Notes under the pieces: model-generated | Seen by the model: only the letters and a program-made list of their open reading frames with translations | What the model was told of the DNA's origin: nothing | Databases searched by the model: none | Position numbers and translations under genes: made by a program | From: Funiculus sociatus GB2-C1 | Lineage (GTDB): Bacteria; Cyanobacteriota; Cyanobacteriia; Cyanobacteriales; FACHB-T130 | Direction: 5' to 3' | Length of the DNA stretch: 64,000 nt | Assembly (NCBI RefSeq): GCF_039962115.1 | Contig: NZ_JAMPKJ010000022.1 | Coordinates: 1-64,000, forward strand | Part shown: piece by piece, positions 8,743-17,566 of the stretch | Layout: every line of letters begins with the position of its first letter | How positions within the stretch are numbered: the stretch's first letter is position 1

Positions 8743-10425
8743 CTAGCCTTTAGTATCAGCGCCTAAGCGGAAGAATACCTTGCTGCGTTGAACGCCAGCG
8801 TCAGTACCGTAGCTACTAAAGGTGAGGGAATTAAGCTGGTTAAACAAAGGTTTAGCAAACAGCTCCACCACCCTGACAATTGGCAACTGACGCTCTAAAA
8901 TCGGCTGACTTGATACCCAGTTTAGATACAAGTAGCCATTATTAGGTTGAGGTAAAGAAGCGATATTTGTCTGGAAATTATCACTTTTTAGCAGAGAATT
9001 TTCCGGAGCTTTGAGGGCTTGATCCATCGCCTCAATGGAAGTGGTGAAAATCTCATATTTGCCTATGCTGGCGCGGACACCTTGAACTTTTGCCTCTAAT
9101 CTTACAGAATTTTGCTCTTTACTTTCTTTGCTTGGGGGAACGGTTGTTAGTTTTGTCCAGGCAAAGATGGGATGATTTTCTAGGGTAAAAGAGCTAACGC
9201 TTAGTCCCTGCTGCTTGGCAACGTCGTCTAAATGGTTAATTCCCGCCTGAGCTGTGTTTTCTGCTGATTCGGCGACAAAAATCCAATCTGGACTGCGATC
9301 GCTCCGAGGCAGTATTCCCAAAGCATACTCACCTTGTACCCAGCTGAAGATATCTTGCTCCACATCAATGCCCCAACGAGTTTGTAGATCAGCTAAGGGT
9401 TGATTGATCAGTTGGGAGAGGGTATCGTCGCTCTTCTGTGTAGATGATAGTTCTCGCAATTGATCAAGATGGGTGCCAGCAGCAGCGATCGCTATTTGTT
9501 CTGGAAGATACTGCAATGCTCCGACTGCTTGAGATACTGTAGGAGCCATAGTTGTGTCTGACCCGGCAGTTCCTTGCAGAGCGGTTTGCGCCAGCAATCC
9601 TTGGCGGTTAATTTCGAGCGCGATCGCTAGAGTTTCATACTTCTGGGTAATCGATGACTCTGATTTGTTACCTAGCAACTTAGCCAATCTGGGGAGATTG
9701 ATATAAGTTAGCCCAATCTTCGAGCCAGTAATGTTCTCCAAAGCCTTCTGATAGGCAGGATCTTCACTCAAACTCAGATCGGGGGCTTGAACATTGTTAA
9801 TAGCTGCGCGCAGCACTTTGGGATTATTAGCAAAAAGCACAAAGCGATCGCCTACTACTGCACTAGCAACAGATTTTTCTTTTCCTTGCGTGTAAATCAG
9901 CTTTACACCTTTGTATTGTTCAAACTCCAAAGAAGCGCCTTCGCTAGATTGCTTCTGCCAGAACAAATCTACAAACTCGTTGCTGCGTTGCGGGTTTTTG
10001 CTAGTTGCAATCAGCAGCAGTCCCCGTTGTTCCCCATTTTGGCTTGTACGGTCAAAATCTAAGCTGGTGACGGAAAAAGTAATTTCATCTCCCAGCCAAG
10101 GCTGGATATCTTTCTGGTAATCGAGATCGGTGTTAGCCAGTAAACTTTGTTTAACTTGGTCTAGTTCGACACGCGATCGCCCACGGTTCCCCGAACGATC
10201 CACAGCCTGCCGAACCCCCTCCTCCAAGCGATCTGGATTCACCAGCAATGACACCATGACTGGTGCCTGTTTCGGCACAAACATCGCGGCAGATGGCGTC
10301 ATCTGTCCGCCCGACATCATGGCGAGGGGACTTGGCGATCTTAACCAGTAAAAGCCACCAGCACCAATCAACAGCAGCACTAAAACGCCAGCTGCTAAAG
10401 CGTAAAAAAATGAGCGTTGCTTCAT
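8743..10425 (-). CDS. DUF3352 family membrane-anchored protein
   Basis: About 560 aa from the ATG at 10425. It starts with a short basic N-terminus and one hydrophobic anchor (FFYALAAGVLVLLLIGAGGF), followed by a large extracytoplasmic domain. Conserved pieces such as AAMFVPKQAPVMVSLLVNP near the N-terminus and VGALQYLPEQIAIAAAGTHL mid-protein mark the DUF3352 family of cyanobacteria. The function is unknown. The frame stays open to an ATG at 10515, adding 30 residues; I prefer 10425 because it puts the basic residues directly before the anchor. It is divergent from the rhodanese gene. Confidence 0.8.
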   Translation of the reverse strand: MKQRSFFYALAAGVLVLLLIGAGGFYWLRSPSPLAMMSGGQMTPSAAMFVPKQAPVMVSLLVNPDRLEEGVRQAVDRSGNRGRSRVELDQVKQSLLANTDLDYQKDIQPWLGDEITFSVTSLDFDRTSQNGEQRGLLLIATSKNPQRSNEFVDLFWQKQSSEGASLEFEQYKGVKLIYTQGKEKSVASAVVGDRFVLFANNPKVLRAAINNVQAPDLSLSEDPAYQKALENITGSKIGLTYINLPRLAKLLGNKSESSITQKYETLAIALEINRQGLLAQTALQGTAGSDTTMAPTVSQAVGALQYLPEQIAIAAAGTHLDQLRELSSTQKSDDTLSQLINQPLADLQTRWGIDVEQDIFSWVQGEYALGILPRSDRSPDWIFVAESAENTAQAGINHLDDVAKQQGLSVSSFTLENHPIFAWTKLTTVPPSKESKEQNSVRLEAKVQGVRASIGKYEIFTTSIEAMDQALKAPENSLLKSDNFQTNIASLPQPNNGYLYLNWVSSQPILERQLPIVRVVELFAKPLFNQLNSLTFSSYGTDAGVQRSKVFFRLGADTKG

Positions 10426-10552
10426 GGCGAAATTCAGACCTTGCGCGAGAGCGATTGAGCTTAGAACACTAATCCAGATGTCAGAGAATATTATGGCTGC
10501 CTGCCGTCCACCCAAACTATTAAAATCTTAGTTAATCTCGAAACGCAACATC

Positions 10553-10912
10553 ATGTCAGCTCAATCTTATCCCCGACAGATTTCCCAGATTAGTGTAGAA
10601 GAACTCAAAAAGCGTCTGTGTGATGCCCATGAGGGTTTACAACTGGTGGATGTGCGAGAGCCTTCTGAAGTAGCGATCGCCAGCATTGAGGGGTTTGAAA
10701 TCCTCCCTCTGTCGGAGTTTACCGAATGGTCTGATGAAATCCCCACCCGCTTCGATCCCGGCGCGGAGACGCTAGTAATGTGCCATCACGGTATCCGTTC
10801 GGCTCAGATGTGTCAGTGGTTACAAAGTCAAGGCTTTACCAATGTTAAAAATATTGCAGGTGGTATCGATGCTTACTCACTTCTGGTAGATTCCACAATT
10901 CCCCGGTATTAA
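10553..10912 (+). CDS. Single-domain rhodanese-like protein
   Basis: 119 aa covering one rhodanese domain. Visible are LVDVREPSEVAIASI near residue 35 and the active-site loop CHHGIRSAQM with the catalytic cysteine, then GFTNVKNIAGGIDAY. Family members carry sulfane sulfur on this cysteine and act in sulfur transfer or detoxification. The true substrate here is unknown. The gene is monocistronic, followed by a hairpin at 10919-10948. Confidence 0.88.
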   Translation: MSAQSYPRQISQISVEELKKRLCDAHEGLQLVDVREPSEVAIASIEGFEILPLSEFTEWSDEIPTRFDPGAETLVMCHHGIRSAQMCQWLQSQGFTNVKNIAGGIDAYSLLVDSTIPRY

Positions 10913-11278
10913 TTCCTTCTTTTAGAGGCGGTCGCCTCCCCCAAAAGCTAATAATCACCAAAATGGGGAAGCGATCGCTTCCCAGGCATAGCCCGGAGAA
11001 CGAGAATAAATTGCCCCTACACCTGAACAACTAGAATCTTGTGTATATATTCTGGAGAAATGTGCCAGAGTAAGTCTTATCTTAGTTTTTCCACTGTTTG
11101 CTGCTACTACCACAATTTTACTGATCGGCAGGCAGAAGACAGCATCTGCTATTGTGATTTAACCTGTAATTAAACGGCTGCTCGCTTGTCAAGAACGCCG
11201 GGCTTACGATAAATCAATAATCGTAAGTCCCCGAATTTTCATTGTGTTTAAAACCTATTAGATTCGGCTTTTGTTTAA
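10913..11278. other. Intergenic region before hrcA
   Basis: Holds two inverted repeats: CTTTT-GAGGCG/CGCCTC-AAAAG at 10919-10948, terminator-like for the rhodanese gene, and the perfect 18-base palindrome GGGAAGCGATCGCTTCCC at 10966-10983 centred on a HIP1 octamer. I looked for a CIRCE operator (TTAGCACTC-N9-GAGTGCTAA) before hrcA and saw none. Confidence 0.6.
10966..10983. repeat. HIP1-centred palindrome 1
   Basis: Perfect 18-base palindrome with GCGATCGC at its centre, 54 bases after the rhodanese stop. One of several such palindromes near 3' ends in this window. Confidence 0.8.
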
Positions 11279-12391
11279 ATGTCTAAACAAGTAAAATTAA
11301 CTGATCGGCAACAACGTATTCTTTGGGCAACAGTTCGTCATTATATAGCGACGGCAGAGCCTGTAGGCTCAAAAGCATTGGTAGAAGAATATAATCTCAG
11401 CGTCAGCCCAGCAACTATTCGCAATGCGATGGGTGCTTTAGAAAAAGCTGGATTACTCTATCAACCCCATACTTCCGCTGGACGGGTTCCCTCTGACTCT
11501 GGCTATAGAATTTATGTTGACCAACTAATAAAGCCTTCTGAGGTATTGGGGAGACAGGTAGAGGAATTATTTACAAAAAATCTGAACTTAGAGGATGGGA
11601 GCTTCGAGGCTTTGCTACGAGGAGCAGCGCAAATTCTCACCACGCTCAGTGGTTATATTACCCTGATCACGATGCCTCAAAACCGTACTACTCACTTACG
11701 ACATTTGCAGCTGGTGCAAGTTGAGCCAGGACGGGTGATGCTAATCGTGGTGACAGATGCTTATGAGACGACTAGCGTTTTGATGGAGTTACCGCCGCTG
11801 GCTTCAGAGGATACCGAACCCGATACAGAAATTGTAGAGCGGGAGTTGCAGATTTTATCGAACTTTTTGAATAGCCAGTTGCGAGGGCGATCGCTTGTTG
11901 AATTAGTTGCCCTAGACTGGAGTGAGTTAGGTCGGGAATTCCAAAGGTATGCGGATACTTTGCGAAGTTTAGTCTCTGACTTGATCCGTCGCACCACAAA
12001 ACCCGCCTCAACCCAAATTATGATTCGCGGTGTTGCGGAGGTGTTACGTCAGCCAGAATTTTCTGAGTTGCAGCAAATCCAAATGTTAATGCACCTATTG
12101 GAAGAGGAACAAGACAAGCTTGGGCCTTTAATCTTTGAATTACCTACACCAGAGATTCAAGGAGTGACAAATCTGCCACAAGGTTCGCGAGTGACAGTAA
12201 GAATTGGTTCCGAAAATCCCTTAGAACCGATGCGTACTTGTACGCTAATTTCTGCAACCTACCGACAAGGTTCCGTTCCGGTAGGAAGTGTGGGAGTTTT
12301 GGGGCCAACTCGGATGGTATACGAAAATGCGATCGCGCTCGTTGAAGCCGCCGCCGATTATCTTTCCGATGCCCTTACTCAAACCGCTTAA
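11279..12391 (+). CDS. hrcA: Heat-inducible transcription repressor HrcA
   Basis: 370 aa, full length for cyanobacterial HrcA. The N-terminal winged helix includes [39 protein letters not shown] and [20 protein letters not shown], the family signature. The C-terminal GAF-like domain ends with [20 protein letters not shown]. It represses chaperone genes (groE, dnaK) through CIRCE in many bacteria. No chaperone gene or CIRCE is in the window, so its targets are elsewhere. Confidence 0.95.
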   Translation: MSKQVKLTDRQQRILWATVRHYIATAEPVGSKALVEEYNLSVSPATIRNAMGALEKAGLLYQPHTSAGRVPSDSGYRIYVDQLIKPSEVLGRQVEELFTKNLNLEDGSFEALLRGAAQILTTLSGYITLITMPQNRTTHLRHLQLVQVEPGRVMLIVVTDAYETTSVLMELPPLASEDTEPDTEIVERELQILSNFLNSQLRGRSLVELVALDWSELGREFQRYADTLRSLVSDLIRRTTKPASTQIMIRGVAEVLRQPEFSELQQIQMLMHLLEEEQDKLGPLIFELPTPEIQGVTNLPQGSRVTVRIGSENPLEPMRTCTLISATYRQGSVPVGSVGVLGPTRMVYENAIALVEAAADYLSDALTQTA

Positions 12392-12488
12392 TCGATTTTG
12401 AATTTTGGATTGAGAGAGATTGGTGATTTCCAATTTACTCTCTTCCCCTCTTTCCTAACTATCTTTGCGGTTCATTTCTTTAAAATAA

Positions 12489-13175
12489 ATGACTAGAAAA
12501 ATAGGCTTTTGGTTGCTATGGGTAGGATTAGTTAGCTACGCCTTTGTATTAGCGCCTCCTAATCAACCAGACACGTTTGAACTGATTAAAAATCTGTCAA
12601 CAGGTCAATGGACAGGCATCAACCCTTTGATTATTGCCCTATTTAATATCATGGGTGTCTGGCCTATGATTTACGGTTGCCTGTTATTTATAGACGGCAG
12701 AGGGCAAAACATACCAGCTTGGCCTTTTGCAACATTCTCCTTTGGAGTAGGAGCCTTTGCTTTATTACCTTATTTGGCAATGCGCGAACCGAATACACAA
12801 TTTTCATGGCAAAAAAATCTATTTTTGAAAATACTTGATTCTCGCTGGCTCGGACTTATGCTAACAATTGGCAGCGTTATTTTGGCTAGTTACGGCTTAC
12901 TAGGAGCAGATTGGGCAGATTATGTTCAACAGTTCCAGACGAGTCGTTTTATTCATGTTATGAGTCTGGATTTTTGTCTATTGTGCTTAATATTTCCTGC
13001 CCTACTAGGAGATGATATGGCACGGCGAGGAATCAACAATCCTGCACTTTTTTGGACTGTGGCGCTGATTCCGCTTTTTGGCCCTTTGGCATATCTTTGC
13101 CTGCGCCCGCCCTTACCAGAATCTACTGCCGAGGTGGTATCGAAACAGCAGCCTGTCTCAAACGTAAGTAGGTAG
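12489..13175 (+). CDS. Six-TM membrane protein, first of three tandem paralogues
   Basis: 228 aa with about six hydrophobic segments. Features shared with its two neighbours: the N-terminal (M/V)xRK then LLW or LIW, APP or APL followed by DT and IKN or VKN, NP then GVWPMIYGCLLFIDG, YLxxREPN, LDSRW, GDDMARRG, and a C-terminal PLFGPLAYLCLRPPLPES. The DSR and DDMARR motifs probably sit in loops and are the best candidates for functional residues. I do not recognise the family and assign no function. Confidence 0.75.
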   Translation: MTRKIGFWLLWVGLVSYAFVLAPPNQPDTFELIKNLSTGQWTGINPLIIALFNIMGVWPMIYGCLLFIDGRGQNIPAWPFATFSFGVGAFALLPYLAMREPNTQFSWQKNLFLKILDSRWLGLMLTIGSVILASYGLLGADWADYVQQFQTSRFIHVMSLDFCLLCLIFPALLGDDMARRGINNPALFWTVALIPLFGPLAYLCLRPPLPESTAEVVSKQQPVSNVSR

Positions 13176-13314
13176 GTATAAAAAGCCCTATTGAGAAATC
13201 CTGTTTCTTCGGTTTGGGAAATTGTAGATTAACTTGACCAAAGACAGACGTAACCGATTTTGTCTCTGCTTTAAAGTTAGTTAACAAACAAGCGTGGAAT
13301 TATCGGTCAAGCTC

Positions 13315-13968
13315 GTGGGTAGAAAAATAGCATTATGGTTGTTATGGGGTGGCTTTATCCCCTATGTCTTGCTGCTGGCCCCTCCAATTACGGCGGACAC
13401 ATTCAGGCTAATTAAAAACATATTGACTCTTCAGTGGGCAGAAGTTAACCCAATTATCCTCTCCATATTTTCCCTCATCGGCATCTGGATACTAATCTAC
13501 GGTTGCCTTTTATTTATCGATGGCAGGATGCAAAAGATTAGTTTTTGGCCCTTTGCTTTGGGCGCAGCGGGGACAGGAGTAATTAGTCTAATCCCTTATT
13601 TAGCTTTGCGGGAACCGAATCAAGAATTTTCCGGGCAAAAGGATGCCTTCCTGAAAGTTTTTGATTCTCGCTGGACGGGCATAATCCTCAATTTAAGTAC
13701 GCTTATCTTACTGGCATTCGGCTTGCTGGCAGGTGATTGGGGAGACTTTATTCAGCAGTTTCTAAGCGATCGCTTTGTCAATGGTATGAGTTTGGCTTTT
13801 TGCCTGTTCTGCCTGCTGTTTCCAACCGTTCTCGGCGATGACATGGCGCGTCGAAGTTTCCAAAATCCCCAAATTTTTTGGGCAGTGTCGCTGGTTCCGT
13901 TGCTTGGCCCACTTGCCTATCTGTGCCTTCGTCCACCTTTGCCAGAAAGCAATGCTGAAGCGGCATAG
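13315..13968 (+). CDS. Six-TM membrane protein, second tandem paralogue
   Basis: About 217 aa. The frame opens at a GTG at 13294, but I prefer the GTG at 13315 because its product (VGRKIALWLLWGG) aligns with the starts of the other two copies (MTRKIGFWLLWVG, MARKVVLFLIWVT). It keeps FDSRW, GDDMARRSF and PLLGPLAYLCLRPPLPES. It lies 139 bases after copy 1 and 156 before copy 3, so the array came from tandem duplication. Function unknown. Confidence 0.72.
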   Translation: MGRKIALWLLWGGFIPYVLLLAPPITADTFRLIKNILTLQWAEVNPIILSIFSLIGIWILIYGCLLFIDGRMQKISFWPFALGAAGTGVISLIPYLALREPNQEFSGQKDAFLKVFDSRWTGIILNLSTLILLAFGLLAGDWGDFIQQFLSDRFVNGMSLAFCLFCLLFPTVLGDDMARRSFQNPQIFWAVSLVPLLGPLAYLCLRPPLPESNAEAA

Positions 13969-13995
13969 ACAGGGAGCATCCCGTTGAGTGCAAAT

Positions 13996-14080
13996 ATAAG
14001 CCCACAGGCTTTGTTTGTTTAGCCGCGACTTTAGCCGTCGGACATTTCTTAAGAGAGACGCAAGCGATCGCGTCTCTCTT
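13996..14080. repeat. Dispersed repeat and terminator-like hairpin with HIP1 loop
   Basis: 13996-14042 resembles the GGCT-TTTGTTTGT-TAGCC repeat also found at 19629-19713. Next to it, AAGAGAGACG (14051-14060) and CGTCTCTCTT (14071-14080) pair around CAAGCGATCG, followed by TT. The hairpin could end transcripts of paralogue 2. Confidence 0.55.
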
Positions 14081-14124
14081 TTAAAGTTAATCTACACCGC
14101 AGCGTCAAATCATCTGTCAAAATT

Positions 14125-14835
14125 ATGGCCAGAAAAGTTGTATTGTTCCTAATCTGGGTGACATTTGTTGCCTATACCATTTGGTTGGCTCCTCTAGATC
14201 AACCAGACACACTGCCACTGGTTAAAAACCTGTTAACATTTCAGTTGGAAGAAGTTAACCCCATTCTAACGAGCATATTTTGGCTAATGGGTGTTTGGCC
14301 CATGATTTACGCCTGCCTGATGTTTGCTGATGGCAAAATGCAAAATTTTCGTGTTTGGCCTTATTTTATTGGGTCGAATGGAATAGGAGTAATTTGCCTC
14401 ATACCCTATTTAATCTTGCGGAAATCAAATCAAGATTTTGATAGTAGAAAAGATTATTTACTGAAAATTTTAGATTCTCGTTTAACAGGAATTTTTCTAG
14501 TTTTAAGTACGATTGGCTTACTTTCCTACGCCATAGTAGCAGGAGATTGGGCAGATTATATTCAACAGTTCCAAACCCGTACCTTTGTTCACCTGATCAG
14601 CTTAGATTTTTGCCTGATGTGCCTAACCTTTCCTTTGACATCCTTATTTGATGATGATATGGCACGTCGAGGTTTGAAAGATTCCCGAATTTTTTGGGCT
14701 GTAGCGTTGGTGCCACTTTTCGGACCTTTAACTTATCTTTGCCTGCGTCCATTGTTACCAGAAAACAGTAGGGTGGAATTGCCTGGGGTCACAAAGAAGG
14801 CATCGCCTATTAGCCATTTAAAGCCTCTAGCTTGA
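14125..14835 (+). CDS. Six-TM membrane protein, third tandem paralogue
   Basis: 236 aa with the same layout as the two preceding genes: MARK start, NPILTSIFWLMGVWPMIYAC, ILDSR, DDDMARRGLKD and PLFGPLTYLCLRPLLPEN. It is the most diverged of the three (FTS/LFDDDM in place of GDDM; KSNQ in place of EPN) and has a longer polar C-terminal tail. A strong hairpin 47 bases downstream may end transcription of the array. Function unknown. Confidence 0.74.
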   Translation: MARKVVLFLIWVTFVAYTIWLAPLDQPDTLPLVKNLLTFQLEEVNPILTSIFWLMGVWPMIYACLMFADGKMQNFRVWPYFIGSNGIGVICLIPYLILRKSNQDFDSRKDYLLKILDSRLTGIFLVLSTIGLLSYAIVAGDWADYIQQFQTRTFVHLISLDFCLMCLTFPLTSLFDDDMARRGLKDSRIFWAVALVPLFGPLTYLCLRPLLPENSRVELPGVTKKASPISHLKPLA

Positions 14836-14881
14836 AACAAGATAAATTCTTTATAGTAGTCCTAAATGACTTGTGAAGGCG

Positions 14882-14914
14882 AGATACCCGACTTCTCTAA
14901 GAAGTCGGGTATCT
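14882..14914. terminator. Perfect 15-bp hairpin after the paralogue array
   Basis: Arms AGATACCCGACTTCT (14882-14896) and AGAAGTCGGGTATCT (14900-14914) with a 3-base loop. No T-run follows. The sequence is a dispersed type I associate with cyanobacteria (GATACCCGACTTCT), so it may be a repeat as well as a terminator. Confidence 0.5.
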
Positions 14915-15066
14915 GAAGGGCTGGCACCTTACAACTCAAATATGATTGCTATAATTTATCTTTCTCAGTATCCTATACGCCTCGAAAAGAGACTTTTACA
15001 TAGACACTTATCTAAATGCAAATAATCAACCGTTACCAGTTTTAGAACGCCATATATTAAACCTTT

Positions 15067-15255
15067 TCAACCTTCGTATTCGCTATCAATTTCTATATCC
15101 AGCGTGTCTTCATCAACTCGCACATACAAAATATTTGGGCGACAGCAGACTTGACAATCTTCTATGTAAGACTGTTGTCCACCCGCACTAAGGTCAATAA
15201 AAGTAACATTTGGTTCGCCGCAAAAGGCGCAGTAAAACTCAGATGTATTTTGCAT
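15067..15255 (-). CDS. CPXCG-motif small zinc-binding-like protein
   Basis: 62 aa. Two cysteine pairs are visible: FYCAFCGEPN and YIEDCQVCCRPN, with the family's SAGGQQSYIEDCQVCC core, so it should bind one zinc ion. The first pair reads CAFCG where the family name motif is CPxCG. The C-terminus is acidic. Function unknown in the family. Too short for more detail. Confidence 0.75.
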   Translation of the reverse strand: MQNTSEFYCAFCGEPNVTFIDLSAGGQQSYIEDCQVCCRPNILYVRVDEDTLDIEIDSEYEG

Positions 15256-15312
15256 TTACTTTAATCCCCGCCAGCACAAAGTCCGGCAGGGAAATCTCCT
15301 AAAATCCAGCTA

Positions 15313-15777
15313 TCACTTGATCGCTACTTGCATTTTGTAGCTGGCGTTACCTCTAGTTCCGCCAACAACAATCTTATAATCTCCCGTCGCAGGCAATACA
15401 CCACGCCAGCTAGTTGCCTCTTGCCTAATAATCCGCCCATTGGGAGCTACAACATCAAAAACAGCGTTTTTCTCCAAGGAGGTGATGCTGAGTGTCATTG
15501 TCTGGCGTGCCTTAGCACTAAGTAGATAGGTATCTCTAGTACCTCGCACTACCGCATACTCTACAAGCGCTGAACTTTTACCAGGTGCAAACCGGATGCG
15601 TTGTGTGCGACCCCGTGCTTGCGCGATCGCAAAGCTAGGTTCAACTGATGCACTACGGGTAGAGGCGAAGGTTGTGGTTATAGCCTCTACAGAGGGTGTC
15701 AAGCATAAAAATGCCCCTACACCTACTAAAGCCAGTTTTGAGACAATACCATTAAATTCGGGTTTCATGGATGCCAT
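15313..15777 (-). CDS. Secreted beta-sandwich-like protein (PPC-like)
   Basis: About 154 aa from the ATG at 15777 (MASMKPEF); an ATG nine bases further in is equally possible, and the frame extends to 15843. A signal peptide (LALVGVGAFLCLTPSVEA) precedes one domain with RIRFAPGKSSALVEYAVVRG, a conserved LSAKARQTMTLSITS and a C-terminal GDYKIVVGGTRGNASYKMQV. The pattern resembles pre-peptidase C-terminal beta-sandwich domains. The protein at 32789-33256 has a similar plan. Role unknown; location is likely periplasmic or extracellular. Confidence 0.65.
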   Translation of the reverse strand: MASMKPEFNGIVSKLALVGVGAFLCLTPSVEAITTTFASTRSASVEPSFAIAQARGRTQRIRFAPGKSSALVEYAVVRGTRDTYLLSAKARQTMTLSITSLEKNAVFDVVAPNGRIIRQEATSWRGVLPATGDYKIVVGGTRGNASYKMQVAIK

Positions 15778-15896
15778 GCGATCGCTTACTTTTCGAGGGT
15801 AAAATATTTTCTCAGTTTCTCGAAAGTTTTCCCGCAATCGCATCGGTGGTATTGCGGTTTTTACTTACTCGATTAGCTTAGCTTAACGCCGGAAGC

Positions 15897-15929
15897 CTCA
15901 CGCCATATTTGTACTCAAATTGGCGTGAG
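15897..15929. repeat. Left-end hairpin of the TnpB element
   Basis: Arms CTCACGCCA / TGGCGTGAG and ATTTG / CAAAT with one unpaired T and loop TACT. A second perfect hairpin (ATCTCCGGGGT-TCAAC-ACCCCGGAGAT, 15945-15971) follows inside the element and may insulate tnpB from outside transcription. Confidence 0.8.
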
Positions 15930-16125
15930 ATGGATAGGTGGTTAATCTCCGGGGTTCAACACCCCGGAGATTGACAGTCTTCTGATGAGTTCTCGCAACA
16001 CATCATTTTGTGTGCGCTTCGTCAACTTGCAATACTGTATGAAATGCTCGTGTTCTCGCTCTGATGGTCTAAGAGTTATTTTCGCCATGCCGCCATATTG
16101 CCGTCAATTACGGTATAACTATGGC

Positions 16126-17424
16126 ATGAGAACTGCTTACCAGTACAAACTACGTCCAACCAAACAGCAGGCAGCAGAGATTGATAGATGGCTATCGATG
16201 CTCTGTAGCCAGTACAACTATTTGTTGGCGGATAGGTTTAATTGGTACGAGCAAAATTGCTCTCCTGTGAACGCTTGCCCCCTTGTGTGCCACTTGCCGG
16301 AGCTTCGCGACAAGCCTGATTATTTTTCACAGAAGCGGGCATTACCGCAGCTCAAAAAAACGCATCCTTGGTACTCTGAAATTTATTCCAGTGTTCTCCA
16401 GGATGTCGTTAAGCGAGTCAAAATAACGTTTGACCGATTCCTTAAGGGTGACAGCAACGGTAAACGTAGCGGCAAGCCAAGGTTTAAACCTCGTGATCGT
16501 TACCGCACGTTTACTTATCCTGAGATAAAGCAAAATTGCTTACAAGTAACAGGAAAAAAGAGTTCAATTCTCCTGCCAAAGCTCGGAACAATCAAGGTCG
16601 TCTTGCATCGCCCTATCCTTGACGGATTCAAAATCAAAACGGCATCTGTCACAAAAAAGGCTGATGGTTATTACTTAACGCTATCCCTTGAAGATCCAAC
16701 AGTTCCAGAAATCAAGCCAGATTTCAATCCAAATAAAATAATTGGGATTGATGTTGGCTTAAAGGAATTCCTCACAACTTCCGAGGGTGAAGCTGTTGCC
16801 ATTCCTCAGCATTACCGGAAAACTCAAAAACGTTTGCGAGTCATCCAGAAGCGGGTATCGCGCCGTAAAAAAGGCAGTAACCATAGACAAAAAGCAGTTA
16901 AACAGCTAGGGCGTCAACACAAGAAGGTTGCGGACAAGCGCAAAGACTTTCACTTCAAGACAGCCAATCGGCTGCTATCAAAACATGATGTAGTTGCTCA
17001 CGAAGATTTAAATGTAAAAGGTTTGGCTCGTACCCGACTGGCTAAATCTGTGTTAGATGCTGGGTGGTCAAGCTTTCTGTCGATACTAGCAACTAAAGCC
17101 GAAAATGCTGGGTTGCTAGTTGTGCCAGTCAGTGCCCATAACACATCACAGAATTGCTCCAATTGTGGCGAGAAAGTTCCGAAAAAGCTGCACGTTCGTT
17201 GGCATGACTGCCCTGATTGTGGGTGCAGTCTTGACCGTGACCACAATGCAGCTATCAACATCAAAAATAGGGCTGAGGGTCATCCAGTCCTTAAAGCGCA
17301 ACGCCTCCTAAGCAATAGCCGGATTGGTTGCGAAGCCAGCGCTCATTTTAATAAAGATAGGGCGCATGGAGATGTCACTTCTGGGGAATTAACTATAAAC
17401 AACCGAAAACAGATAGAGCGGTAG
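16126..17424 (+). CDS. tnpB: TnpB RNA-guided nuclease / IS605 OrfB
   Basis: 432 aa from the ATG at 16126 ([15 protein letters not shown]), the family start; the frame is open from 15985 but the extra residues are not TnpB-like. The RuvC catalytic triad is intact: Asp209 (GIDVGLKEF), Glu293 ([11 protein letters not shown]) and Asp372 ([11 protein letters not shown]). The zinc ribbon has CSNCG and CPDCG (Cys344, 347, 362, 365). TnpB proteins are guided by an RNA transcribed from the element's 3' end. After [12 protein letters not shown] the usual C-terminus is replaced: the frame runs through a duplicated segment into unrelated residues ([14 protein letters not shown]). This tail change may not affect the nuclease core. 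Confidence 0.92.
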   Translation: MRTAYQYKLRPTKQQAAEIDRWLSMLCSQYNYLLADRFNWYEQNCSPVNACPLVCHLPELRDKPDYFSQKRALPQLKKTHPWYSEIYSSVLQDVVKRVKITFDRFLKGDSNGKRSGKPRFKPRDRYRTFTYPEIKQNCLQVTGKKSSILLPKLGTIKVVLHRPILDGFKIKTASVTKKADGYYLTLSLEDPTVPEIKPDFNPNKIIGIDVGLKEFLTTSEGEAVAIPQHYRKTQKRLRVIQKRVSRRKKGSNHRQKAVKQLGRQHKKVADKRKDFHFKTANRLLSKHDVVAHEDLNVKGLARTRLAKSVLDAGWSSFLSILATKAENAGLLVVPVSAHNTSQNCSNCGEKVPKKLHVRWHDCPDCGCSLDRDHNAAINIKNRAEGHPVLKAQRLLSNSRIGCEASAHFNKDRAHGDVTSGELTINNRKQIER

Positions 17425-17483
17425 GGCATTCCGTTCTTAAAGCGCAACGCCTCCTAAGCAATAGCCGGATTGGTTGCGAAGCC
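17279..17483. repeat. 59-base segment duplicated at the tnpB 3' end
   Basis: Copies at 17279-17337 and 17425-17483 are identical over about 47 bases from TTAAAGCGCAACGCCTCC to GGTTGCGAAGCC, with a few differences at the 5' end. They are 146 bases apart and separated by about 87 bases of unrelated sequence. Copy 2 joins directly to the right-end hairpin; copy 1 lies inside tnpB. Confidence 0.85.
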
Positions 17484-17514
17484 TACACCATATCTGTACT
17501 CAGGTTGGTGTAGG
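17482..17514. repeat. Right-end hairpin of the TnpB element
   Basis: Arms CCTACACCA / TGGTGTAGG, inner ATCTG / CAGGT with one T-G wobble, bulged T, TACT loop. Same design and orientation as the left-end hairpin. Confidence 0.8.
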
Positions 17515-17566
17515 AGGTGTCACGTTACTCCGTGCGATCGCGGTGGCCATTGGGCTGTAACTTAGA

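Larger units (their letters stand above)
15897..17514 (+). mobile_element. IS200/IS605-type element with tnpB only (IS1341-like)
   Basis: Bounded by two hairpins of the same orientation and design: CTCACGCCA-T-ATTTG-TACT-CAAAT-TGGCGTGAG on the left and CCTACACCA-T-ATCTG-TACT-CAGGT-TGGTGTAGG on the right. Each has a bulged T and a TACT loop, as in the subterminal hairpins bound by TnpA in this family. Only tnpB lies between, so mobility would need TnpA supplied from elsewhere. TTACTC occurs on both flanks (15865 and 17525), but I cannot fix the exact cleavage sites. Confidence 0.8.

Noticed and set aside
10913-11278. CIRCE operator expected before hrcA
   Set aside because: No TTAGCACTC-N9-GAGTGCTAA match was seen by eye on either strand.
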